64,000 nucleotides of DNA from Lepidostoma basale (taxonomy: Eukaryota; Arthropoda; Insecta; Trichoptera; Lepidostomatidae). Below the pieces are notes generated by a model. The model was not told the DNA's origin and searched no databases. It saw only the letters and a list, made by a program, of their open reading frames with translations. Positions 21,113 through 31,365 of this stretch are shown here, piece by piece; positions within the stretch are counted from its first letter, which is position 1, and every line of letters starts with the position of its first letter. Made by a program: the position numbers and the translations under genes. Location: NCBI GenBank assembly GCA_022606425.2, contig JAHDVF020000240.1, positions 1,736,001 through 1,800,000 of the forward strand. Reading direction: 5' to 3'.

Positions 21113-21118
21113 TTTATT
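21113..21118 (-). terminator. Candidate polyadenylation signal of gene A
   Basis: AATAAA on the minus strand, about 92 bases past the gene A stop codon. Confidence 0.45.
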
Positions 21119-21209
21119 ATAAAAATACGTAATATTCTCATTACACGTTAATCATGTATACAGTATTAAATAATACATCATATCAGCTTAAAATATTTTC
21201 ACACAATTG

Positions 21210-24200
21210 TTAGAGATTACAGAAGTCAATATTGCAGTCTTCAGTGGCCTTTAAGAAGTCCTTCAAGTATTCCCATGAGCAAAGTCCTTTCGGGCATCCA
21301 TCAAGTTCCATCGGCCTCTCGTTTATGAAGAATTGGACTTCATAATCATCAGAACTGCACCTTTTAATATAAACAAAATTAAGTTGTAAATCAAGACATA
21401 CGAGTATTAATATGAAAAAAATATCTGGTTAAACTTGGATAACAGCCGTTACAATGTTATGTATTGAATCATGCTTTGTACGAGTATAATATATTATACA
21501 ATTAAAAATAAATTATCGGTTTGTAAAATAACCCCCGATTTTGCTTATGCTTATTTTTAAACGCAAAATAAGGCCAATTTCTAAACAATCGTGAAGTTTT
21601 GAATTCGGAATAAGAAAACTGTTTTTATTTTTTAATGTCTATGAGTGTCGCATGGCATCATTACTAAAATAAAAAATCGTTATGAAGCAAATGTAGTGTC
21701 TCTAAAAAATACATAAAGGTATTGCCAATTTTATGTTATTGCAAATGTATGTATTTTAGAAAATTCATTACATTCTCTGGGAATATTCATTATCTAACAA
21801 TTTGGCTAAAACGTTGTGATACTTCAACTGTATACATTAACCATCACGCCGTTTCCCCGGAGGGGTAGGCAGAGAGGATGGATCGCCACATTGTTCTATC
21901 CTGGCATAATTCTCGCGACTTTTCTACATTCCCACATCGTGACATGCACGCTCGTCGATTGTTCCTACTTCGAACATGGCCGCCTTTCAGTAATTGATTA
22001 ATTTGGTCATGCCATGTCTTCCTTGGCCTTCTTCGACTTCTTTTCCCATTCACACTACTTGTATATATATTTTTAACCATTCTTCCAAACCAAACCATCT
22101 AAGTGACCCTTTCTTGATTTTATTCATCACGCATTCATCCGCCTTACATTCCTTTCTTACTTCATCATTAGATATTCTATCATACATTGTTTTTCTGCAC
22201 ATTCTTCTTAGTGACCTCATTTATACGGCATTTATCCTACTTTCATCCTTCTTCTGCCAAGTCCAAGCTTCACTTCCATACATAAGTGTCGGGACTAGAA
22301 CTCCAATGTGCACTGCCATCTTTAATGTGCGGTAATGACTTTGAGTGCACCATTTATTTATAGAATTAATAAAAAAAAAAGTTATCCATAATAATTTATG
22401 TGCCATTGTTGAATATAACATGATTATATAAATAAACTTACTCATGAAGAATTGCCACTATATTCCCTGCGAAAGGACTGTTCAAACTACTTCTGAATTT
22501 CCGGTTCACCATCAGATCCTGGTAATCAGTTCCCATCAGAGGGTTGTCATCTTTTCCAAACTGTAGAGTCGTGAACATCATGTTGAGCAGAGTGTCATGT
22601 GAAAACATGGACACCACTCTTGGTTTTGCTTCTTTATCTGAAACTGTCTTTTTAAACGTCTCCATCATGTGTTTGAGCGGCATGCATCCAAGCTTAGGAT
22701 GGAATTCATGACTGAACCCACTCTTGTAGAATGTGGCCAGATCTTCGTAGTATTCCATGAGAAAGAGTTCGGTTTTGGAGAACACGGAACACCACGGAGA
22801 AATCTTGGTCGGATTGAGGGACTTGTCGTAGCGACAGTTGTCGTACATTATGTCGATGTCGTCATGTTTCAATTTCTTTGAAAAGCCTAGTCTCTTAGTA
22901 ACATCAGTCAAAAGCTGGAAACATATCATTATTAATGACTGATGTTATTTATTTTGTTTTAATGTTATTGAAAAACAATTTTAATTTTATTCTTAAAACC
23001 AACATAATCAAATACTAACTAACTAACCATCACGCCGTCTCCCCGAAGGGGTAGGCAGAAAGAATGGACTGCCACACTTTTCTTTCCTGACATATTTCTC
23101 TCGCTTCCTCAACATTCATACATCGTGCCATGCACGCGCGTCGATTTCTCAGACTCCTCACATGGCCGACATTCAATATTTGATTTATTTGATCGTGCCA
23201 CGTTTTCCTCGGTCTTCCTCTATTTCTGGTTCCATTTATATCATTAACATATAATTTTTTTACCATTCTTTCTTCATTCATTCTTTTCATATGTCCAAAC
23301 CATCTTAATGATCCTTTCATTATTTTGTTCATGACACCATCATTCGCACCGCATTCAATTCGCATGAGTGGTAAGAGCTCTGACTTCCATACAGAAGGTC
23401 CCGGGTTCGATTCCCGGCGATGGCAGTGTGATTGTTACACTGTCTTTGGTCTGGTGTAGAATTCACGTGACAATAAAATGTCGATAGATTGGCTACCTAT
23501 CACATGTCATAAGATTCAATATAATAGTTAAAATAAATTGTATACAGTAATTGGGTTCAAACAACCTGTTGCATGCAAGAAAAAAAAAAAAAAAGGAAAA
23601 TTCACTTCTTATATTTTCATTCGACACTCTATCATACACAGAGTATCCACACAATTGTCTAAGAGATCTCATTTCTACTGCATTTATTCTACTTTCATCC
23701 TTCTTTTGCCAGTTAGTTCCATGCTTCGCTTCCATACTTCCATACTATAAATATAATAATACCTTTTGATAATCTTCTTCCGACCTGAAGATTCGTTTTT
23801 GTTCTTTCTTGAAGTCGTCGTTGTCGTCTACCGCTATAGACCACGCGGGGCACATATCGTATGGCTAAAATATGAAATTCATTTTTATAAAGTGTGTATG
23901 AGTAAGGTGCTGATATAAAAAATATCCTATTACCATCGACTATTTTTCTTAAATGAAAATGCTAACTCCTACAAACGCTGTATTGAAAATATCTTAATTT
24001 CAGGAAATAGTTTTTTTTACAGCATATAATAAAATGGAATAGACAGCGAGGAAGGGACTAGTGCAGTCATATTCAAAGAATTCGCTATATTCGACGACCT
24101 TCGTGGCAGAGTGGTAAGAGCTCTGATTCCCATTCCGAAGGTTCCGGGTTCGATTCCCGGCGATGACAGTGTGATTGTCACACTGTCTTTGGTCTGGCGT

Positions 24201-25860
24201 AGAATTCTCGTGATAATAAAATGGTGATATACTAGCTACCTATCACATGTCACGAGAATCAATATATCAGCTTAAAAACAAATTTTATACTGTAATTGGG
24301 TTCAAGCGACCTGTTGTATACGTAAAAAAAATAGACACTACCAAAGTGCTCTATATTGTACTATATAACCAATCAGCTGGGAATCCATCTCACAGGATGA
24401 GCAATCGTCTGGAGAACAGACCACATAGGTCTATAGGAAGAAAGAATAAGAAGGTTAAACATAGGAAAAATGTTTCTATATTTGATATACAGTAAACCAG
24501 ATAGTTGAAATGAAAACATTTTTTAGACTTACCCTTATAACTTCATCATCTTCTCTGGGTTCTTCAATTTTAACGTTTTCAAACGATCCAAACAGTCCTT
24601 CAACAAAAGCCCTGCAGCTGTCGTGTGTCCTATTTTCGATAGTATGTCTGAAGTAAAACTGATCTTCAGAATAATTCATCAATAGTTCAGGGTACTTCTT
24701 CTGGTATCTTTGGGCTATTTGCTTCAATTCTTCCCACCCAACAGACGTCAGCATGTTGCCTTGATCTTCGATGGATTCGTCCCACTTCCATTCTGTTAGA
24801 GCTAATAAATCGGAAGCACATAGTCTGTCTTCTGTGGCGACTGCCCCAGATGCGTAGTTTTCAAGGATGCTAGTTTGAAGATCTATCGCCAGTTTCATCT
24901 CCAGGAGATCTGCGGCTTTGGCATAGCGGGATCCATGGCGATTAAGTGCCCAAAATTGTATTGGTTTACATTCTGAAATAGACTGTTTATTAACTAAAGA
25001 CAATAATTAAATAATAAAGATTTACTAAAGACAACTTCAATAAATATTTATTTATTTATTATTTCTGACCCCAGAGTTAGAAGTTAAAAATATATTGTTA
25101 AGAAAATGGAATAATGGTTTTTGATTTGAATAAGAAATTTTAAAAATTTCTTAAAATTAAAATAATCAAAACTAATTTAGACAAATGAAAACGTCTATTT
25201 TCAAGAAGTTTAATCATTTGAATATTTAAAAGAAATGACATGTTTTGTCGCGCTAAGGCACAATTAAATCTCTTAGCAAGGCGAAACATGTCCTTCCCAT
25301 AAAATAACATATTTTTTTTTAGATAGCAGACGTTTTTAATCGTATTAATTTATAAATATAGAGTTTTTATCATACTTCTTGAAATAATTAATAACTACAA
25401 AAATGCATAAATACTGGGATGAGTACACAAAACTACGTTCGATACTCTTTAACGAGCGAATAAATACGATTTCTTAATGAATTATAACACTGTTTTTTCC
25501 ACTTTTTAGTAGATCTTTTTCAACACGTTTCGAAGGTTTAACACCTTTATCATCAGGAGAATGATATACAATATATAAATACTTAAGAAATAATTATAAC
25601 GTACATTTCAATATTCTTTAACTCTTTACCAAGACAAAAAATAAGTAAATAAGAATATCATTAATATTAAAAATGTATTATTCACCTGATTCTGACCCAA
25701 TTGTGCCTCTTACGCGTTCATAATTAGTTTTGGTACTAAATAACAAGTAGGGATTTGAATCAGTTGCCAAACAATAATTTAAGGGTTCTCCCAGATATTT
25801 TTTACCATTTACCAAAACTAAAACAAGCACAAACGCGATTGCTCCTTTGAGAGAAATCAT
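21210..25860 (-). CDS. MINPP1-like: Gene A: secreted MINPP1-like histidine phosphatase, 5 exons, 446 aa
   Basis: Exons in order: 25860-25686, 24972-24533, 23864-23763, 22914-22442, 21360-21210. All junctions are GT/AG with phases 1,0,0,2, and the joined length is 1341 nt. Residues 1-19 are a signal peptide (hydrophobic FVLVLVLV core). The catalytic loop R70-H71-G72-S73-R74 and late H345-D346 (F-S-H-D-T) fit the histidine acid phosphatase fold. C-R-Y-D, SPWCSVF, M-E-Y-x-E-D-L and the N-R-K-F-R-S block are MINPP family marks. The family removes phosphates, chiefly the 3-phosphate, from inositol polyphosphates such as InsP6. Cysteines 30, 60, 110 and 178 suggest disulfides, and there is no ER-retention tail (ends F-C-N-L). 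The motif proline is alanine (A76), so activity may be altered. It is the last of three tandem paralogues. A phytase-like role in gut or haemolymph is inference. Confidence 0.9.
21838..22335 (-). mobile_element. LINE family A 3' end in gene A intron 4
   Basis: The minus strand carries FGRMVKNIYTSSVNGKRSRR, RPRKTWHDQINQLLKGGHVR and the terminal ILSAYPSGETA, with an upstream PTLMYGSEAWTWQKKDESRI segment. The tail at 21838 reads toward ATGGTTAATG. It inserted in the same orientation as gene A. Confidence 0.75.
23018..23745 (-). mobile_element. LINE family A copy in gene A intron 3, split by a SINE
   Basis: 23365-23030 encodes ECGANDGVMNKIMKGSLRWF through to SILSAYPFGETA with no internal stop. 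The upstream part resumes at 23595-23735 (KKDESRINAVEMRSLRQLCG) after an oppositely oriented SINE. The minus-strand end at 23018 is the GTTAGTTAGTT tail. Confidence 0.8.
23362..23595 (+). mobile_element. tRNA-derived SINE, tail type 1, within a LINE
   Basis: The head lacks its first bases (begins near GCATGAGTGGTAAGAGCT), then has the B box GGTTCGATTCC, body, and type 1 tail (CAGTAATTGGGTTCAAACAA) ending in a long poly-A. ATTCA occurs at both junctions, a possible 5-bp target duplication. Confidence 0.75.
24020..24450 (+). mobile_element. LINE family C 3' end in gene A intron 2, split by a SINE
   Basis: Family C sequence (TAATAAAATGGAATAGACAG...GTCATATTCAAAGAA) stops near 24090 and resumes near 24345 with CTATATTGTACTATATAACC, CTGGGAATCC and the terminal AACAGACCACATAGGTCTAT. 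It opposes gene A. Confidence 0.65.
24093..24338 (+). mobile_element. tRNA-derived SINE, tail type 1, within a LINE
   Basis: A complete head with A box region GTGGCAGAGTGGTAAGAG and B box GGTTCGATTCC, the TCACACTGTCTTTGGTCTGG body, and the tail CTGTAATTGGGTTCAAGCGA followed by poly-A. Confidence 0.8.
25170..25375. repeat. Fold-back family H5 in gene A intron 1
   Basis: Minus-strand arm (AATGACATGTTTTGTCGCGC at 25235) and plus-strand arm (AAGGCGAAACATGTCCTTCC at 25280) are flanked by the family's outer words (ACGTCTATTTTCAAGAAGTT; GCAGACGTTTTTAATCGTAT). GAA-ACAUGU-C is intact; the CUGAUGA box is lost. Confidence 0.6.
25480..25570 (-). repeat. Fold-back family H1, single arm, in gene A intron 1
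   Basis: From the outer word AACACTGTTTTTTCCACTTT inward to the hammerhead-like core at 25521-25560. The partner arm is absent. It opposes no exon and lies 110 bp from the end of exon 1. Confidence 0.6.
25515..25562 (-). ncRNA. Hammerhead-ribozyme-like motif (H1)
   Basis: Minus strand: stem I strand UUCUC, CUGAUGA (25556-25550), extra base(s), an AAGG/CCUU stem II, GAA, ACGUGU, U, then GAAAAAG, which partly re-pairs with UUCUC. The family consensus (from 51780 and 56040) has ACAUGU-C followed by GAGAAA, giving a perfect UUCUC/GAGAA stem I. Confidence 0.45.
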
Positions 25861-25923
25861 TATATACGTAATGTAAAAAAACGCTAAGACTTGAAATGTG
25901 TTGAAGAATAAAAATGCAGGGCA

Positions 25924-25930
25924 ATTTATA
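25924..25930 (-). promoter_or_regulatory. Candidate TATA box of gene A
   Basis: TATAAAT on the minus strand, about 65 bases upstream of the gene A start codon. That leaves room for a 5' leader of about 35 nt. Confidence 0.45.
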
Positions 25931-26084
25931 CAGTTGAATTTCTAAGTACTTAAATATGGAAGCCTATCAATTAAGATATCACGTGGTAGATTATATAGTC
26001 TGGCAATCAAGATTGCCGATATGACTCAATACAATTTTATGTAAATAATAAAAATAAAGTAATGATTGTAAAAAAAATCATCGT

Positions 26085-26170
26085 AATATTTTAATTCACT
26101 TAATATCCACTGATGTTTGTGTCTTCGACCAGTTTCGGCAGCTCGCTGCCTCTTCTGGTCTAGAATTTAA
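26085..26170 (-). ncRNA. Hammerhead-like hairpin (H9)
   Basis: Minus strand: CAGAAGA, a strong stem GGCAGC/GCUGCC with loop GA, GAA, ACUGGU, C, GAAGAC. Here stem II follows A9 directly, as in canonical hammerheads. However, position 4 is A instead of U and stem III is not a palindrome. A single copy is seen. Confidence 0.35.
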
Positions 26171-26555
26171 AATTAAAAAAAAAAACAATATAAATTTTTT
26201 ACCAATTTTATTTTATACAAGAAAATATTATGGTCAATAAGATCTTTTTAAGCTTATATTTTTTCTTTTCTTATACCCTTCGAACGTGTTTTATATAATA
26301 CTTTGATAAACTTAAGGCATTAAAATTATGCTATTTCACAGTGATGATTTGCTTTGTAATTTAAAACAGTTTTCGTTTTTACTTTTGAGTTTATTTTTCG
26401 AGAGATTTTGCTTAGATTTTGTATCTTCATAATCGGTAAAACAAACGTAATAAAAAATATTTCAAATATAAGAAAAAATCCAAAAGATGTAATATGTACT
26501 AAATAAAATTAAATATATGACCAGGGATTGAAAAATAATACGAACATATTGGTTT
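26170..26555. other. AT-rich spacer
   Basis: Nothing recognised. Confidence 0.35.
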
Positions 26556-26559
26556 AACA

Positions 26560-26695
26560 TTTAATGTTTAAAATATTATTTGTTTCATTCATGTCGTGAT
26601 GAAGGTATAAAAAAACCTTCAAAACATGTCAAAAAAATAAACACTAACGTATAAAAACAGTGTTTCAATTAATAAAAATAAAATCGAACTACAAC
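26560..26695 (+). repeat. Fold-back family H1, right arm
   Basis: GUGAUGA, an AGGU/ACCU stem, UCAAAACAUGUC and the outer word AAAAACAGTGTTTCAATTAA. The core is degenerate (GAA changed to CAA). Confidence 0.5.
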
Positions 26696-26699
26696 TTCT

Positions 26700-27130
26700 G
26701 ATACAAGGAAGACTTGCAATGTCATAGATGTTTCGTGATGAGGACAATTAAAAGGACCTCACTGGAGAGATCGATTGGAGATAGCGTGTTCTGAAAGAAT
26801 GATGAGTTAAAGTCGGTTTGCTGACTTGCAGGAAGATCACCTTTAATATAAAAAGACAGCTGGATACTTTAATACCAGCAACTGTCTCTGACAAATCATA
26901 GGACACAGTCATAAAGACTACAACATTACTCATTTTTTTTTTCCAATTTCCAATTTACCAATTAACGAATCACAAACGTTTAATTAATTCTAGTTGCAAT
27001 CCGTGAAATATTTTCCCGGAAGTAATTAATTCCTATCTTTAAAATCTTGGTTATTTATACAATCGTGATCAGTTATAAATTCTAACATTTAATATAAACC
27101 TTTTCTTTCACAAGCGTTAAAAACTTCACA
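26700..27130. other. Unassigned sequence upstream of gene A
   Basis: No open frame of interest and no repeat family recognised. Confidence 0.35.
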
Positions 27131-27182
27131 ATTATGTAACAACACCAAAGTGTTGTTAATTGTGATTTTTTTGCAACTCACA

Positions 27183-27465
27183 ATGCACTTACCACTCGGC
27201 CACAACCTTCGTGGCCGAGTGGTAAGTGCATTGACAGCTCCGCCGAAGGTTCCGGGTTCGATTCCCTGCGAAGGCAGTGTGATTATCACACTGTCTTTGG
27301 TCTGGTGTAAAATTCACGTGACAATAAAATGGCGATAGATTAGCTACCTATCACACGTCACGAGAATCACTATGATAGCTATAATACCCTATACATCGAT
27401 TTGCCTCATGCTGTCATGATGTAAAGAGCGATTCAACAAAATAAAAAAAATAATAAAAGTGTTAT
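27183..27465 (+). mobile_element. tRNA-derived SINE, tail type 2, with inverted head duplication
   Basis: A full head (GTGGCCGAGTGGTAAGTGCA; B box GGTTCGATTCC), the standard body, then the type 2 tail (ACATCGATTTGCCTCATGCT, GAGCGATTCAACAAAATA) and A-rich end. Immediately upstream, 27183-27205 is the reverse complement of the head's first part (CAATGCACTTACCACTCGGC), making a palindrome of about 23-bp arms over the A box. Confidence 0.8.
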
Positions 27466-27644
27466 ATTTTTGTTTTCTACACTACATTCGAACAACAATA
27501 ATCAAATAATCCAAAAACGTTCTTGATCATGCGCATCATGTGTATTTTGTAAAAAATATTCTTCTCTCGATCTCTCGTATTCAAAATATTCTCGTACTCT
27601 ATCTTGACGAATTTCGAGTTTTTGCCTATTTATAAATATTATTA

Positions 27645-27852
27645 GCGAGGAAAACGTGGCACGATCAAATTAATCAAATATTGAATGTCGGCCATGTGAA
27701 GAGTCAGAGAAATCAACGCGCGTGCATGACACGATGTATGAATGTTGAGGAGGCGAGAGAAATATGTCAGGAAAGAAAAGTGTGGCAGTCCATTCTTTCT
27801 GCCTACCCCTTCGGGGAGGCGGCGTGATGGTTAGTTAGTTAGTTAGTTATAA
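27645..27852 (+). mobile_element. LINE family A 3' end
   Basis: GCGAGGAAAACGTGGCACGA to GGCGTGATGGTTAG with four TTAG units. Very close to the consensus, with the NVGHVKSQRNQRACMTRCMN coding block. Confidence 0.8.
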
Positions 27853-27854
27853 AT

Positions 27855-28240
27855 ATTATGATTTATCGAAGTAGCTATATTGTCGTACTATATATAATAT
27901 AAGTGTTCATCCAAAATTACAAGTGATTTAAAGATATCTTCTCAAGTGGTGATAAATGACACACCACTGATGATTGCATGATTTATAACAAATTATAGCG
28001 TGGGATAATAAATGTTCACAGACACAATAACACGCGAGACTCAGTGAACATACACACGCATATAATTGAGTTAAAAAACGAATATACAATAGTTGTATAT
28101 GATAAGTATTAAATTATTTTTATGCCATGTAATGTCAAATTTATTTATTTTTAACTCAATTTCAAGTAGAAACCTATTAATTTTTAACAAAAAATCGAGA
28201 TACGCTTCCATCTTGAATTACCTTAAATTATGAATGTGAA
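27855..28240. other. AT-rich spacer
   Basis: Nothing recognised. Confidence 0.4.
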
Positions 28241-28251
28241 TAAGTCCAAGG

Positions 28252-28585
28252 CAGTGATTCTTAACGGGGGCGCCAGCGCCCCCTTGTGTGCGTTTTAGAG
28301 GTCTGGAGGGGCGCTTATAAATTTTTAGAATTTAGGGGGCGCTGCAGGAGTTCCAGTGGGCGTTATGTCGAAATAAAAAAATAAGGTATGCACAATTGGT
28401 GCGTGCACTGCACACACCATCACTGTATATCATCGTGTACACAATCGCGAATAAAATGTTGTGATCGGGTTACCATATTGGGTAGTTTTATTTATTGTAG
28501 GAAATCGATTTCATAAAATACATACGTGGAGAAAAGTGTAAATTTTGAATTTCGCATGTTGTGTGTGCTGGGGCGCTGGATAATG
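28252..28585. mobile_element. Possible hAT-like MITE (334 bp)
   Basis: The left end CAGTGATTCTTAAC is a typical hAT terminus and is preceded by GTCCAAGG. The right side ends ...GGATAATG followed by ATCCAAGG, an 8-bp duplication with one mismatch. GGGGCGC words occur near both ends, but the right terminal repeat is poor. Confidence 0.5.
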
Positions 28586-28639
28586 ATCCAAGGTTATGAT
28601 TTTTGAAAAATAAGAAATAATGAATATTGGCTGAAGTGT

Positions 28640-28915
28640 TAGTCTTTCTGTGAGGTAGACTCCCAGCTGTCCTTCCATCTTTTAGGAGGTCTTCCACGAG
28701 GACGAGTCCCATGAGGCTGATTATGTAGTGCAATATAGGGGAATCTGGTAATATCCATTCTTTGAACATGTCCGTACCAGTCCCATTTTCGCTGTCTGCT
28801 CCATCTTACAATACCCTCAACCTCACATATCTTGCTAATTCTGGCGTTCCTCACGCGATCTCTCAGTGTCTTGCCTGCTATCGTCCTAAGTGTCTTCATC
28901 CCGGAAGTCCGGAAG
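28640..28915 (-). mobile_element. LINE family C fragment
   Basis: The minus-strand frame encodes MKTLRTIAGKTLRDRVRNAR, ISKICEVEGIVRWSRQRKWD, YGHVQRMDITRFPYIALHN, then GTRPRGRPPKRWKDSWESTS. It is open over 86 codons, the best preserved copy of this segment, lacking both the upstream RT and the GAA tail. Confidence 0.75.
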
Positions 28916-28919
28916 AATT

Positions 28920-29515
28920 AAAATACAATATTAAAAAATAATAATAAAGTATTTTGTATGATATTAGAGTGTGTTAAGTAAACTAACATACGTAAAATTA
29001 TCATATTTAACCAATTTTTTTCAATATTTACGGATGGTCCGGATATATTGATATATATTTCACCTTCTTGATGGATCCAAGTGTTTGTGGAAAGTATTCA
29101 GATTATTATGAGATCACAGTCATTCTCAAGGGTTCAACCACACTTGGTCACCAATTCTTAGTATCACGTAACAAGATCATATAAGGCGGTTCCTTATCTT
29201 TTCCAGCATGGTTGCCTTCTCAAATGAACTTCGAACAAACTTATTTCATGATCATTCGTTTGTTTGTTTGGTCTTTGACCATTGAGTCGAGTCGATACGT
29301 TTGTTGATATTCTTTTTGGACCACCACGTTAATATGACATGAGAATAGTAACACGCTTTTATGTATTTGTTAATTGTGTGATTAAGATTTTATTTATTTA
29401 TTTATTTATTTATAAACATACAATAGATAAAAATAGTTTACTGCCATTAGTATCTGATAATGTCTTGGCGAGGCTAAATATGTTACCATATAAAATTTCT
29501 AGATAAAGGATGTTT
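28920..29515. other. Unassigned AT-rich sequence
   Basis: Includes a short TTTA microsatellite at 29389-29412. No gene seen. Confidence 0.35.
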
Positions 29516-29517
29516 TC

Positions 29518-29692
29518 TAACTAACCATCACCCCGTCCCTTCGAAGGGGTAGGCAGAAATAATGGACTGCCACACTTTTCTTTCCTGACATACTTCTTTA
29601 GCTTTCTCATCATTCATTCATCGTGTCATGCACGCACGTCGATTTATCAGACTTCGAGCGTGGCCGACATTTAATATTTGATTCCGAGTCTC
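29518..29692 (-). mobile_element. LINE family A 3' terminus
   Basis: The complement of the GATGGTTAGTTAG tail at 29518-29530, then the CCGTCCCTTCGAAGGGGTAG block and about 100 bp of coding remnant. Confidence 0.7.
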
Positions 29693-29859
29693 ACTTCAAC
29701 AAGTCAAAAGATCCAAGTCCAAGCTTTCCTTCAACTGCAATATTAAAATTACTTAACGACAAACGTCCTACGACCTCGGGGATTGGAATTTTTCTGGTTC
29801 TTGGGATGCCACTTGGGCATTTTAATGTGGTAGTTTCCTATTGCTTTCCACATTTGTAT

Positions 29860-30065
29860 ACAGCAGGTTATTTGAACCCAATTACTGTATGAAACATTTT
29901 AGCTATTAATTCTCATGACGTGTGTTAGGTAGCTAATCTATCGCCAATAATCTATAGTCCAAAAAATAACACTGTAACCGGGAATAACCGGGTATAACCG
30001 GGAATCGAACCCGGGACCTTCGGTGTGAGAGTCATAGCTCTTGCCACTCTGCCACAAAGGTCGTC
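29860..30065 (-). mobile_element. tRNA-derived SINE, tail type 1
   Basis: On the minus strand: B box within GGTCCCGGGTTCGATTCCCG, body partly deleted (a triplicated GGTTATACCCGG-like slip near 29980-30005), ACACGTCATGAGAATTAATA and the type 1 tail AATTGGGTTCAAATAACCTG. Confidence 0.7.
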
Positions 30066-30144
30066 CTACGATACATTGCATATATTCGGAAGAATTGACA
30101 AATCTTTAAACAGATAATTATGAATATTTGTGAAATGTATACTT

Positions 30145-30230
30145 ATATCTGTATACGAATCCTGGATTTTCACCTGTGGGTGGTTAATTTAAATTTTTAA
30201 TTGTATCTCAATCATTACATTATTGACAAC
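30145..30230. repeat. Partial copy of interspersed repeat M
   Basis: ATACGAATCCTGGATTTTCA and AATTGTATCTCAAT words match the ends of the repeat at 42230 and 10735. Confidence 0.35.
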
Positions 30231-30354
30231 AAATGTTGGAGGCGGTAGCCTCTTCGCATTGTGTTAATAAAGTAGTTTGCTAAATGCTAAAACAATCATT
30301 CTTCATAGATGGCGTTAGTGGGTGGATTGTATAGATTAATCTTAAAAAATTAAT

Positions 30355-30625
30355 TAGTACAATCAAATCTACATAGATGGCTAACTGGAACTGACACGTG
30401 AAGATAGGTATGGATTTGGAGTATATATACAACTTCCAAAAATGTATCATGCATGATCATAATAACAATGGTGGAATGGGGAATGTTGTAATTACATAAA
30501 GCGTGCGCTTAACCCAACCAATGACAGGTCATAAGTCCTGTAAACACCTTGATCATCCATATTCAGTTTCCAGTTTCCAGTTTGTTTCTTCGACTCTATT
30601 GAGATACAATTAAAATTTTTGATAA
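30355..30625. repeat. Interspersed repeat M, copy 1
   Basis: Nearly identical to 40865-41125 over about 260 bp. Shared words include CTACATAGATGGCTAACTGG, GTCATGCATGATCA-like sequence, GCGTGCGCTTAACCCAACCA, ATGACAGGTCATAAGTCCTG and a final CTCTATTGAGATACAATTAA. No coding capacity; probably a nonautonomous transposon. Confidence 0.7.
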
Positions 30626-30699
30626 TTATGATTTAATATTACTCAACAAAATGTTATTTTGAAACACCCACTCATAAAAGTACAAGAAAACATTATTTA

Positions 30700-31365
30700 C
30701 TCGTTATTATTTCCTCAGCCTATTCCCGTCACTCCTGGACAAAGGCCTCCTCCATTTGCTTCCATGTCATTCTGTTCTGTGCAGACTGCATCCAGGCTTC
30801 ATAGACTTTCGTTTCAGGTTGATCGGTATTTTCCGGTTTTTAAGGATGTAGCTCAGGTTTCCGAAAGCTGCCCAGCTTAGTCCAATTCTTCTTTTTAGCT
30901 CTGCGGTTTGGTTATCTCGGCCCAATCAAATATTGTGTCCCAGGTATATATCGTCGGTTCAAAGGTAAAACTCATTAAGTGACATTTTAAAATTTTCTTT
31001 TTTTTTTGCAATTTCTGTATCAGACTTGTGAATTCTACGTCAGAAAATAATCACCAAGTGTTTTTATTAAAGAATAACTGTTATTCTTCAATAAATACAC
31101 TTGGTGATTATTTTCTGAGGTAGAATTCACAAGTCTGATACAGAAATTGCAAAAAAAAAGAAAAATTTAAAATGTCACTTAATGAGTTTTACCTTTGAAC
31201 CGACGATATATTCTTGGACATTCTCAATTCTGTTGCCGCCCACGCTGATTTCAAGCCTTTCCGTGCCCATCACCTTGGTCTTTGCTAGGTTCATATTCAA
31301 ACCTACAGATTTGGATACATCGTTTAGTTCTATCAGCATTTCAGCTAGTTCGATACCCATATTAT
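30700..31365 (-). mobile_element. LINE family E fragment split by a palindromic element
   Basis: The upstream part (31360-31206) encodes MGIELAEMLIELNDVSKSVG, LNMNLAKTKVM and ENVQEYI, typical of the RT C-terminal region. After the 254-bp insertion, coding resumes in degenerate form (TAELKRRIGLSWAAFGNLSY, then MQSAQNRMTWKQMEEAFVQE). An internal deletion joins the two at about 30795. Confidence 0.7.
30952..31205. mobile_element. Near-perfect 254-bp palindromic element
   Basis: The arms begin CGTCGGTTCAAAGGTAAAAC and mirror each other for about 125 bp with roughly four mismatches and essentially no loop (centre AGAATAACTGTTATTCT near 31081). ATATAT flanks both ends as a direct repeat, and the LINE reading frame continues across, so this is an insertion. 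It behaves as a fold-back or MITE of unknown superfamily. Confidence 0.8.

Noticed and set aside
22000..22335. 113-codon plus-strand frame and similar serine/leucine-rich frames opposite family A LINEs
   Set aside because: They are antisense readings of the LINE polymerase C-terminus and recur wherever family A is inverted.
22669..22881. Plus-strand open frames over gene A, B and C exons (also 33498-33812 and 44200-44652)
   Set aside because: They are exact antisense shadows of conserved MINPP-like coding exons and encode nothing recognisable.
23380..23425. tRNA genes at the SINE heads (14240, 23370, 24100, 27210, 55420 and others)
   Set aside because: A and B boxes are present, but the clover-leaf does not fold fully, the head runs straight into a shared SINE body, and copies sit inside other repeats.
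21210..25860. Gene family as venom or lysosomal acid phosphatase, or as a bacterial phytase
   Set aside because: Those share RHG and His-Asp, but the C-R-Y-D, SPWC-x-x-F, N-R-K-F-R-S and C-terminal Cys-spaced blocks and the exon structure fit MINPP1-like proteins better, and eukaryotic introns exclude a bacterial gene.
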